This document shows, piece after piece, positions 1-5,615 of a stretch of 13,059 nt of DNA. Source of the stretch: Paracoccaceae bacterium (lineage in GTDB: Bacteria; Pseudomonadota; Alphaproteobacteria; Rhodobacterales; Rhodobacteraceae); assembly GCA_016765235.1 (NCBI GenBank), contig JAESQH010000032.1:1-13059 (forward strand), written 5' to 3'. Under the pieces are notes generated by a model, which was not told the DNA's origin, ran no database searches, and was given only the letters and a program-made list of their open reading frames with translations. Made by a program: the position numbers and the translations under genes. How positions within the stretch are numbered: the first letter of the stretch is position 1; every line of letters begins with the position of its first letter.

Positions 1-41
1 GCCAAAACCCCTTTAAGCCTAACAAACTAAGGAGGTTGGCG

Positions 42-683
42 ATGTCCACCGCAGTATCTAATTCCGTACTATCCGAAGAATTCTGGTCCGCCGAGGGCAG
101 CGCCCTCTGGGTGAAACGTATCGTTCTGGTCATCCTCGGGATCGCCGCACTGGCCATCTCGGCCAAAATCAAATTGCCAATTCCACCGTCACCAGTGCCG
201 GTTGGCATGGGTACTTTTGTGGTTCTGACCATCGGCGCCGCCTACGGCCCCCGCCTCGGATTGACAACGATCATCGCCTACATGCTGGTCGGCGCACTTG
301 GATTTGACGTGTTCACAAACTCATCAGCCGACAGCAATGGCATTGGCTATATGTTTGGAATCACAGGCGGATATCTTGTTGGTTTTGTCTTGGCAACTAT
401 GGTGCTCGGGTTCGCAGCACGCAAAGGTTGGGACAGAAATGTACTGATGATGGCCGTTGCAATGCTGATTGGTACTGCATTAATTTATATATGTGGCCTA
501 GCATGGATGAGCTATTTCATCGAAGCGAAATCCCTGTTCAACGCTGAAACTTACGGTTCGGTTTTAGGGCAGACTTTAGCTTGGGGCCTGACACCGTTCC
601 TGATTGGCGACGCAATCAAACTGGCTTTGGCAGCGCTACTACTGCCCGCACTTTGGAAGTTGGTCGGCAAAGCCCGCACCTAA
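42..683 (+). CDS. bioY: BioY, biotin transporter substrate-binding membrane subunit (ECF S component)
   Basis: A 213-residue integral membrane protein of the BioY family, the biotin-binding S component of energy-coupling-factor transporters. It acts in the cytoplasmic membrane, alone or with BioM/BioN (not in the window). A soluble N-terminus of about 24 residues is followed by hydrophobic segments near 25-41, 57-70, 74-90, 104-124, 133-156 and 178-206. Family hallmarks are the Pro-rich stretch PSPVPVG (50-55), the GYMFGITGGYLVG block (102-114) and GLTPFLIGDAIK (182-193). I chose the ATG at 42 because GGAGG lies at 31-35, 6 bases upstream; an in-frame TTG at 36 would overlap the Shine-Dalgarno region. 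A stop in another frame at 28-30 could be the end of an upstream gene (bioM or bioN would fit), but too little sequence is present to say. The gene ends at a strong terminator and is convergent with the regulator gene. Confidence 0.93.
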   Translation: MSTAVSNSVLSEEFWSAEGSALWVKRIVLVILGIAALAISAKIKLPIPPSPVPVGMGTFVVLTIGAAYGPRLGLTTIIAYMLVGALGFDVFTNSSADSNGIGYMFGITGGYLVGFVLATMVLGFAARKGWDRNVLMMAVAMLIGTALIYICGLAWMSYFIEAKSLFNAETYGSVLGQTLAWGLTPFLIGDAIKLALAALLLPALWKLVGKART

Positions 684-702
684 ATTTCCAACGATTTGTT
701 AC

Positions 703-731
703 AAAGGCGTCCGTTTCGGGCGCCTTTTTTT
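703..731 (+). terminator. Rho-independent terminator of bioY
   Basis: The 5' arm 703-713 (AAAGGCGTCCG) pairs with the 3' arm 717-727 (CGGGCGCCTTT) around a TTT loop, with one G-T wobble. A run of seven T follows at 725-731. It starts 20 bases after the bioY stop. Read from the other strand, the same stem has no comparable T-run, so it is mainly a bioY terminator, although the convergent regulator gene may also use it. Confidence 0.9.
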
Positions 732-736
732 ATGGC

Positions 737-1609
737 TCAAATGAACTTTCGGAACAATTTGGTCCGGTCGAACAGTTGTTCTAGTTCTTCCATCCGGTCG
801 CTGGTAATATTCCACATCCGGTCCTGAACGCAGGCGATCATGGTTTCCACAATCAACATGGTTGCCGTAGAGGAATCCCACGCGGAAGGCACTTCGATCC
901 GGCAGTTGAACCGATAAGTGGCGAACTTCGATACGGGCGAACTCCACTGGTCCGTAAACAGGATAATCTCGACACCGCGTTCTTTGGCCAGCTCCGCCAA
1001 GCGAAGAATGTCGTGTTCATAACGGCGAATATCGAACACTACCAAAACATCGCCCGCCTGCATATCCAGTACGTAATGCGGCCATGTGTTGGAGTTGGAC
1101 GGGATCAGCGAGACTTTCTCACGGGCCACCTGCAAGTGCGTAAACATATAGTCGGCCAGCGCCCGCGTAATACGCCCACCAACGATGTAAACGGAGCGTT
1201 TCTTGTCCGTAAGCATCGTACACGCCCCGTCAAACTCATCGGGATCAAGTTGCCCCAAAGTTTGGCGTACATTTTGAATAACAGCATCGGCGAAACGGTT
1301 TAGAATGTGCGTTTCGGGCGCGGTGGTTGCCCAGTTGTCATGCTTTGCAATCGGGTTGGAAATCCGCGCTTCCAATTCACCACGCAATGCACGCTGGAAT
1401 TCGGGGTAGCCCTTAAAACCCAGCTTTTGCACCATACGCGCCACAGTGGGCGTCGATACATCCGCGTTTTGAGCGACCGTCGTAATACTGGCCAATCCGG
1501 AAACCGGATAATTATCGAGCAGGGAATTGGCGAGTTGCCGTTCCGCCCGTGTTAACGAGTCAAACTTCGCCTGAAGCTTTTCCGCGATTGTTGATGCAGG
1601 AGTGGTCAA
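737..1609 (-). CDS. RpiR/MurR-family transcriptional regulator (N-terminal HTH plus SIS-like domain)
   Basis: A 290-residue regulator. The N-terminal HTH_6 domain (about 5-80) includes the helix-turn-helix around 38-66 (ASITTVAQNADVSTPTVARM), and a SIS-fold ligand domain covers about 125-265. RpiR proteins usually dimerise on palindromic operators and sense sugar phosphates. Here the expected S-x-S-G-x-T phosphate loop is replaced by FDIRRYEHD (192-200), and the first glycine loop reads VGGRITRA (143-150), so a different ligand is likely. The start is TTG at 1609 on the minus strand, preceded by AAGGGGA with 6-7 bases of spacing; no in-frame ATG or GTG lies just upstream. It is divergent from the TRAP/glutamylation operon and separated from it by a 132-bp region with a strong palindrome. 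Local control of that operon, and of itself, is therefore the obvious role. The family call is firm; ligand and sign of regulation are unknown. Confidence 0.93.
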   Translation of the reverse strand: MTTPASTIAEKLQAKFDSLTRAERQLANSLLDNYPVSGLASITTVAQNADVSTPTVARMVQKLGFKGYPEFQRALRGELEARISNPIAKHDNWATTAPETHILNRFADAVIQNVRQTLGQLDPDEFDGACTMLTDKKRSVYIVGGRITRALADYMFTHLQVAREKVSLIPSNSNTWPHYVLDMQAGDVLVVFDIRRYEHDILRLAELAKERGVEIILFTDQWSSPVSKFATYRFNCRIEVPSAWDSSTATMLIVETMIACVQDRMWNITSDRMEELEQLFDRTKLFRKFI

Positions 1610-1627
1610 TTTTGTCCCCTTAAGCTC

Positions 1628-1646
1628 TTTTATGTAAAATTTATAA
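1628..1646. promoter_or_regulatory. Degenerate second copy of the regulator's candidate operator
   Basis: TTTTATGTAAAATTTATAA matches one strand of the main palindrome (TTTTCTGTAAAATATGTTG) at 14 of 19 positions. Its equivalent centre (between 1633 and 1634) is 43 bp from the centre of the main site, close to four helical turns, so two dimers could sit on the same face. It overlaps the candidate minus-strand -10 box (1645-1640), which would suit autoregulation of the regulator gene. Confidence 0.5.
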
Positions 1647-1666
1647 CGCTATCCGCGTCCTTGCAA
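1640..1666 (-). promoter_or_regulatory. Candidate promoter of the RpiR regulator gene
   Basis: On the minus strand, TTGCAA (1666-1661) and TATAAA (1645-1640) are separated by 15 bases, about 30 bases upstream of the TTG start. The spacing is shorter than ideal, so this is a tentative call. The -35 overlaps the main palindrome and the -10 overlaps its second copy. Confidence 0.35.
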
Positions 1667-1689
1667 CATATTTTACAGAAAATATGTTG
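1664..1689. promoter_or_regulatory. Perfect inverted repeat, candidate operator of the RpiR-type regulator
   Basis: CAACATATTTT (1664-1674), spacer ACAG, then AAAATATGTTG (1679-1689): 11-bp arms with no mismatch. It lies in the divergent region between the regulator and its likely target operon. Its right arm overlaps the first three bases of a consensus TTGACA -35 box (1687-1692). Binding there could block transcription. Alternatively, with a start near 1720 the centre would be around -43, a typical class II activator position. No T-run follows it, so it is not a terminator. Confidence 0.75.
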
Positions 1690-1713
1690 ACAGACTCACT
1701 AAACCTGTTCAAT
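1687..1713 (+). promoter_or_regulatory. Candidate promoter of the TRAP/glutamylation operon
   Basis: A consensus TTGACA (1687-1692) precedes the operon. The best -10 match is weak: TTCAAT (1708-1713, 15-base spacer) or TCAATT (1709-1714, 16-base spacer). A weak -10 with an adjacent operator suits a regulated promoter. The predicted leader before the TTG start at 1742 would be about 20 bases. Confidence 0.4.
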
Positions 1714-1741
1714 TCTCTTCAGAACGTAAAAAGGGTCGAAC

Positions 1742-2545
1742 TTGAAGCCAACGATAAGCACGTCAATTTTGTCCGCATCAGACGGTGCGGCATTTGAAGC
1801 AGTCAACCCTAAAGGGGAGTCTGCGGTGTTGCTAGTTTGCGAACATGCTTCAAAACACATACCAGCGAGTTTGAACAATCTTGGATTAGATGCACAGACA
1901 GCGAACAGTCATGTCGCGTGGGATCCGGGCGCACTGGCTGTGGCCAAATTTGTAGGTTCAACACTTGACGCCAGCCTGATCGCGGCAACCGTTTCCAGAC
2001 TGGTATACGACTGCAATCGCCCGCCCGAAGCGGCGGGTGCTATGCCTGCCAAAAGCGAAGTTTTTCCGATTGCAGGCAATCAGAACATCTCGACCGAGGA
2101 AAAAGCCGCACGGGTAAACGAGATTTATTTACCGTTCACCAACGCCATCAGTGATGAAATCGCTGCGCGGGTCGGCGCAGGGCGCCCGACGGTGATCGTC
2201 ACAATTCACAGTTTTACGCCGATATATTTCGGAGAAAAACGTAAAGTAGAAATGGGTGTCCTTCACGATGAGGACGCAACTTTGGCCGATGCGATGTTGG
2301 CGATTCCGAGCACGATGGAAGTTCAGCGCAACCAGCCTTACGGGCCAGAAGATGGCGTCACACATACGCTTAAATTACATGCAATACCAAATGGATTACT
2401 CAACGTAATGATCGAAATTCGAAACGATTTGATAGCAACAGTCGCCGACCAGAAAAAGGTCGCGGACGAGTTGTCTCTCGTGATCTCACAAGCACTTGTT
2501 GCTTTGCGGCTTGAAGCGCCAACAACGGAGGCAACACATGCCTAG
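1742..2545 (+). CDS. N-formylglutamate amidohydrolase family protein; candidate gamma-glutamyl-amide hydrolase
   Basis: A 267-residue cytoplasmic protein of the FGase family (metal-dependent hydrolases that remove the N-formyl group from N-formyl-glutamate in some histidine pathways). Family motifs in order are LVCEHAS (31-37), HVAWDPGA (57-64), RLVYDCNRP (86-94), TIHSFTP (154-160), GVTHTLKLHA (205-214) and VMIEIRNDLI (222-231). The conserved His, Glu and Asp residues in these motifs are the expected metal and catalytic groups. The start is TTG at 1742 with AAGGG at 1731-1735 and 6 bases of spacing; no early ATG is available. It is the first gene of the operon and overlaps the small permease gene by 8 bp. 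No hut genes are nearby, and the partners are a glutamylating ligase and two dehydrogenases. I therefore infer that it may release glutamate from a gamma-glutamyl product rather than serve histidine breakdown. Family certain, substrate inferred. Confidence 0.88.
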   Translation: MKPTISTSILSASDGAAFEAVNPKGESAVLLVCEHASKHIPASLNNLGLDAQTANSHVAWDPGALAVAKFVGSTLDASLIAATVSRLVYDCNRPPEAAGAMPAKSEVFPIAGNQNISTEEKAARVNEIYLPFTNAISDEIAARVGAGRPTVIVTIHSFTPIYFGEKRKVEMGVLHDEDATLADAMLAIPSTMEVQRNQPYGPEDGVTHTLKLHAIPNGLLNVMIEIRNDLIATVADQKKVADELSLVISQALVALRLEAPTTEATHA

Positions 2546-3134
2546 ATGGATGCGAACATATGTTCGCGTGGTTACGGCGGTAAACTACCGCGTTGGCCGT
2601 TTCGCGATGTATCTGATTTTTGTGATGATGGCGATTTTGCTGTGGTCCTCTATCTCGAAAACGTTTTTCCAACCGTCGCTTGTGACGCTGGAACTGGCAC
2701 AGTTCACAATGGTCGCCTATTACCTGCTCGGCGGGCCGTATTCCATGCAACTTGGCGGGCATGTTCGGATGGATCTTGTTTACGGTATGTGGTCGGACAA
2801 AACCAAAGCATGGGTTGATGCCTTCACCATTTTCGCCCTGATCTTCTACCTCGGCGTACTATTTTACGGGGCTATTTCAAGTTCCGCTTATTCGCTGGGG
2901 TATTTCGGCGACACACCATTCGTGTTTTTCAAGGACCTCTTTGTTGCGTTCTTGACGGGCGGCCCATCAGGTGTAGGTGACATGACCGGTTTCCTGGAGC
3001 GTAATCCTTCTGCATGGCGACCGTTGATGTGGCCAATAAAACTAACCGCTGCCACAGGGATTTTCCTTATGTTGCTGCAAGCCATCGCTGTTTTCTTCAC
3101 GGACATAGCTAAAATTCGCGGAGAAGAAATCTAA
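2538..3134 (+). CDS. TRAP transporter small permease subunit (DctQ type)
   Basis: A 198-residue membrane protein with four hydrophobic segments (about 20-40, 52-72, 95-115, 167-187), the DctQ topology. DctQ partners the large permease in sodium-driven tripartite (TRAP) uptake. The ATG at 2538 is chosen because GGAGG sits at 2527-2531; a start further upstream would run deep into the preceding gene. It overlaps that gene by 8 bp and the large permease gene by 1 bp (TAATG), so translation is probably coupled. Between segments 3 and 4 lies an unusually long linker (about 120-165) containing FFKDLFVAF and a Gly/Pro-rich stretch, which makes the protein longer than a minimal DctQ of roughly 160-180 residues. 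Confidence 0.9.
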   Translation: MPRWMRTYVRVVTAVNYRVGRFAMYLIFVMMAILLWSSISKTFFQPSLVTLELAQFTMVAYYLLGGPYSMQLGGHVRMDLVYGMWSDKTKAWVDAFTIFALIFYLGVLFYGAISSSAYSLGYFGDTPFVFFKDLFVAFLTGGPSGVGDMTGFLERNPSAWRPLMWPIKLTAATGIFLMLLQAIAVFFTDIAKIRGEEI

Positions 3135-4456
3135 TGTCCTTTGAAATGATCGCCCTGTTGATGTTTGCATCCATGATGCTGATGCTCATGACGGGGCAAC
3201 GGGTGTTTGCCGGTATCGGCTTTGTTGCCGTGGTTTCCGCCATGCTGCTTTGGGGGGATGGCGGTGTTGAAATCGCCTTTACCGCCTCGATGAAGCTGAT
3301 GAAATGGTATCCGCTTCTGACGTTGCCGTTGTTTATTTACATGGGGTTCATCCTGTCGGAATCCGGCATTGCCGATGACCTTTATAAGATGTTCCATGTG
3401 TGGATGGGCGGGCTTAACGGCGGCTTGGCTATCGGCACAATTGGCCTGATGGTTCTGATTTCAGCCATGAACGGCCTGTCGGTGGCGGGTATGGCCATTG
3501 GTGCCACCATCGCCCTGCCAGAGCTGTTAAAACGGGGGTATGATAAACGAATGATCTCGGGGGTTGTTCAAGCGGGTAGCTCGCTTGGTATCCTCGTGCC
3601 GCCGTCGGTGGTGCTGGTGCTGTACGCAATGATCGCGCGCCAACCCGTGGGAAAACTTTGGTTGGCTGGCGTCATTCCGGGCTTGATGATGGCGACAATG
3701 TTCATCGTTTACATCGCCATTCGCTGCAAAATCAATCCAACGCTTGGCCCTCCGCTTTCCAAAGAAGAACGCGACGTTCCATTCGCGGAAAAAATGCGTT
3801 TAGCGCGGGCCGGACTGCTTCCATTGATCATCTTCTTCGTGATGATGTTCCCGTTCGTAAAGGGCTGGACAAGCCTTGTCGAAAGCTCTGCTGTGGGCGC
3901 GGCAACTGCGACCATCGCGGCGATTGTTAAACGTCGTCTGACCAAAGAAGTGTTCGAGAACACCGTTCGCCAAACCCTGAACATCAGCGCGATGTTCATG
4001 TGGATCATCCTCGCCGCCCTCGCGTTTGGCGCGATATTCGATGGTGTTGGCGCGGTGAAAGCCATCAAAAGTTTCTTCGTAGACGGGCTTGGCCTAAGTC
4101 GCTGGGAGATTTTGCTCCTGATGCAGCTTTCCTTCCTGCTAATGGGTACGTTCCTCGATGATACGGCGATGTTGGTGATCGTGGCCCCACTTTATGTGCC
4201 GCTGGTTGGCGCACTCGGTTTCGATTTGATCTGGTACGGCATCCTTTACACGATCACTTCGCAGATCGCCTATATGACCCCGCCGTTCGGATACAACCTG
4301 TTCCTGATGAGGGCTATGGCGCCTCCGGAGATCACGCTGAAGGACATTTATATGTCCATCATCCCGTTCGTTGGCGTGATGCTTCTGGCGCTTTTGACGG
4401 TGATTGTATTCCCGCAAATCGCCCTGTGGCTACCAAGTTTAGTTTACGGAAATTAA
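3134..4456 (+). CDS. TRAP transporter large permease subunit (DctM type)
   Basis: A 440-residue polytopic membrane protein, the channel-forming subunit of a TRAP transporter, close to the family's usual 425-440 residues. DctM features include GGLNGGLAIGTIG (92-104), the re-entrant motif GSSLGILVPPSVV (148-160), PVGKLWLAGVIPG (171-183), and near the C-terminus FLDDTAMLVIVAPLYVPL and TPPFGYNLFLMRA. These match the duplicated hairpin/Pro-Pro motifs of the elevator-type transport domain. A charged cytoplasmic loop (about 205-230) separates the two halves. The ATG at 3134 shares its A with the small-permease stop codon. It is followed by a 61-base gap that carries two small hairpins before the binding-protein gene. 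Confidence 0.95.
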   Translation: MSFEMIALLMFASMMLMLMTGQRVFAGIGFVAVVSAMLLWGDGGVEIAFTASMKLMKWYPLLTLPLFIYMGFILSESGIADDLYKMFHVWMGGLNGGLAIGTIGLMVLISAMNGLSVAGMAIGATIALPELLKRGYDKRMISGVVQAGSSLGILVPPSVVLVLYAMIARQPVGKLWLAGVIPGLMMATMFIVYIAIRCKINPTLGPPLSKEERDVPFAEKMRLARAGLLPLIIFFVMMFPFVKGWTSLVESSAVGAATATIAAIVKRRLTKEVFENTVRQTLNISAMFMWIILAALAFGAIFDGVGAVKAIKSFFVDGLGLSRWEILLLMQLSFLLMGTFLDDTAMLVIVAPLYVPLVGALGFDLIWYGILYTITSQIAYMTPPFGYNLFLMRAMAPPEITLKDIYMSIIPFVGVMLLALLTVIVFPQIALWLPSLVYGN

Positions 4457-4461
4457 CCATA

Positions 4462-4500
4462 CGAAGGGGGTAACCCCTCGATAATTGGGGGGCAACCCTC
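4462..4500 (+). other. Two tandem small stem-loops with GNRA-type loops between permease and binding-protein genes
   Basis: The first hairpin (4462-4480) pairs AGGGG with CCCCT around a GTAA loop and extends by CG/CG past a bulged A. The second (4487-4500) pairs GGGGG with CCCTC (one G-T wobble) around a GCAA loop. Both loops fit the GNRA tetraloop pattern, and the two units resemble each other in sequence, spaced by ATAATT. The second ends 5 bases before the Shine-Dalgarno AAGGAG (4506-4511). A likely role is protection of the downstream mRNA 5' end or setting of the binding-protein:permease ratio; this is inference. Confidence 0.55.
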
Positions 4501-4517
4501 GCAACAAGGAGAAGACC

Positions 4518-5546
4518 ATGACTACTAGACGTAAGTTTTTAACCACAGCCGGTGTTGCCGGTGCAGCCGCCTTGGCCGCACCTGCGGTTCACGGCCAAAC
4601 CAAAATCAAATGGCGTCTGCAGACATACGCTGGCCCGGCATTGGCCGAACACGTCGTGAAACCGTCCATTGATATGTTCAACGCCGTCCAAGACGAGATG
4701 GAAATCGAGCTGTTCACAGCCGACCAGCTTGTTCCAACGGGCGAATTGTTCCGTGCCATGCAAAAAGGCACAATCGACATGGTTCAGTCGGACGACGACT
4801 CCATGGCGTCCCCGACCGAAGTAACAGTGTTCGGCGGATATTTCCCATTCGCATCGCGTTACTCGCTCGATGTTCCTGTGCTGTTCAACCAGTACGGTTT
4901 GGGTGACATCTGGCGTGCAGAATACGAAAAAGTTGGCGTTCGCTGGTTGTCGGCTGGTTCCTGGGATCCATGCCATTTCGCAACCAAAGACCCGATCTGG
5001 TCGCTGGATGATCTAAAAGGCAAACGCGTATTCACCTTCCCGACAGCTGGTCGCTTCCTGACACAGTTCGGCGTGGTTCCGGTGAACCTTCCTTGGGAGG
5101 ATATCGAGGTTGCTGTGCAAACTGGCGAGCTTGACGGCATCGCTTGGTCCGGCATTACCGAAGATTACACAGTTGGCTGGGCAGACGTTACCGACTACTT
5201 CCTGACCAACAACATCTCGGGTGCTTGGGCTGGTTCGTTCTATGCTAATAACGAGCGTTATCAGGAACTTCCAGAACGTCTTCAGAAGTTGATCGACATG
5301 ATGATGGATCACTCGCATTACTACCGTCAGTGGTGGTATTGGGGCGGCGAAGCCGACCTGCGCGTTAACGGCCCGAAAATGGAGCTGACCTCAATTCCGG
5401 ATGAAGAGTGGCAGACCGTAGAAGATGCAGCGCTAGTATTCTGGGATGAAATTGCCGCAGAATCCGAAACTAAAGCCAAAGTTGTTCAAATCTTCAAAGA
5501 TTATAATGATGTGATGAACAAGGCTGGCAAACCTTACCGTTACTAA
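4518..5546 (+). CDS. TRAP transporter periplasmic substrate-binding protein (DctP family, Tat signal)
   Basis: A 342-residue exported protein that captures the substrate for the two permease subunits. The N-terminus has a twin-arginine (Tat) signal, TTRRKFLTT (2-10), then an Ala-rich hydrophobic core, with likely cleavage near AVHG/Q (26-27). The start is ATG 4518, with AAGGAG at 4506-4511. The DctP fold is recognisable in ADQLVPTGELFRAMQKGTIDM (68-88 region), DDLKGKRVFTFP (164-175) and LPWEDIEVAVQTGELDGIAW (191-210). The usual DLKGxKxR motif has its Arg replaced by Phe172 by ungapped eye alignment. That Arg normally binds the ligand carboxylate. The protein is rich in aromatics (for example YYRQWWYWGG, 268-277) and has an acidic DDD at 92-94. 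An amine ligand would suit both the residue change and the enzymes downstream, but this is unproven. A perfect GC-rich stem-loop follows the gene. Confidence 0.93.
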   Translation: MTTRRKFLTTAGVAGAAALAAPAVHGQTKIKWRLQTYAGPALAEHVVKPSIDMFNAVQDEMEIELFTADQLVPTGELFRAMQKGTIDMVQSDDDSMASPTEVTVFGGYFPFASRYSLDVPVLFNQYGLGDIWRAEYEKVGVRWLSAGSWDPCHFATKDPIWSLDDLKGKRVFTFPTAGRFLTQFGVVPVNLPWEDIEVAVQTGELDGIAWSGITEDYTVGWADVTDYFLTNNISGAWAGSFYANNERYQELPERLQKLIDMMMDHSHYYRQWWYWGGEADLRVNGPKMELTSIPDEEWQTVEDAALVFWDEIAAESETKAKVVQIFKDYNDVMNKAGKPYRY

Positions 5547-5557
5547 GGTATATTCCC

Positions 5558-5583
5558 GCTGCGGCCCGGATTCGGGCCGCAGC
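5558..5583 (+). terminator. Perfect GC-rich stem-loop after the binding-protein gene (possible attenuator or RNA 3'-end element)
   Basis: GCTGCGGCCCG (5558-5568), loop GATT, CGGGCCGCAGC (5573-5583): 11 perfect base pairs starting 12 bases after the stop codon. No T-run follows, so it is not a canonical intrinsic terminator. It may reduce read-through into the ligase gene or stabilise the binding-protein mRNA against 3' exonucleases, both common at this place in transporter operons. Confidence 0.6.
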
Positions 5584-5615
5584 ACCCTACCAACCCTTGA
5601 AAATCGAGTGTAAAC

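Noticed and set aside
1..30. Possible tail of an upstream gene ending TAA at 28-30
   Set aside because: Only nine codons are visible, so it cannot be told from chance; noted under bioY instead of being called.
1..41. Riboswitch or regulator site before bioY
   Set aside because: Only 41 bases are available and nothing but the GGAGG ribosome site is recognisable.
1628..1689. HexR-type sites (TGTAnT...AnTACA), since TGTAAAAT occurs and HexR is an RpiR relative
   Set aside because: The long-arm palindrome does not match the HexR pattern, and the adjacent regulator lacks the sugar-phosphate loop that HexR would need.
3709..4068. Minus-strand open frame of 119 codons opposite the large permease
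   Set aside because: Shadow of the permease coding frame, with no ribosome site and no recognisable protein feature.
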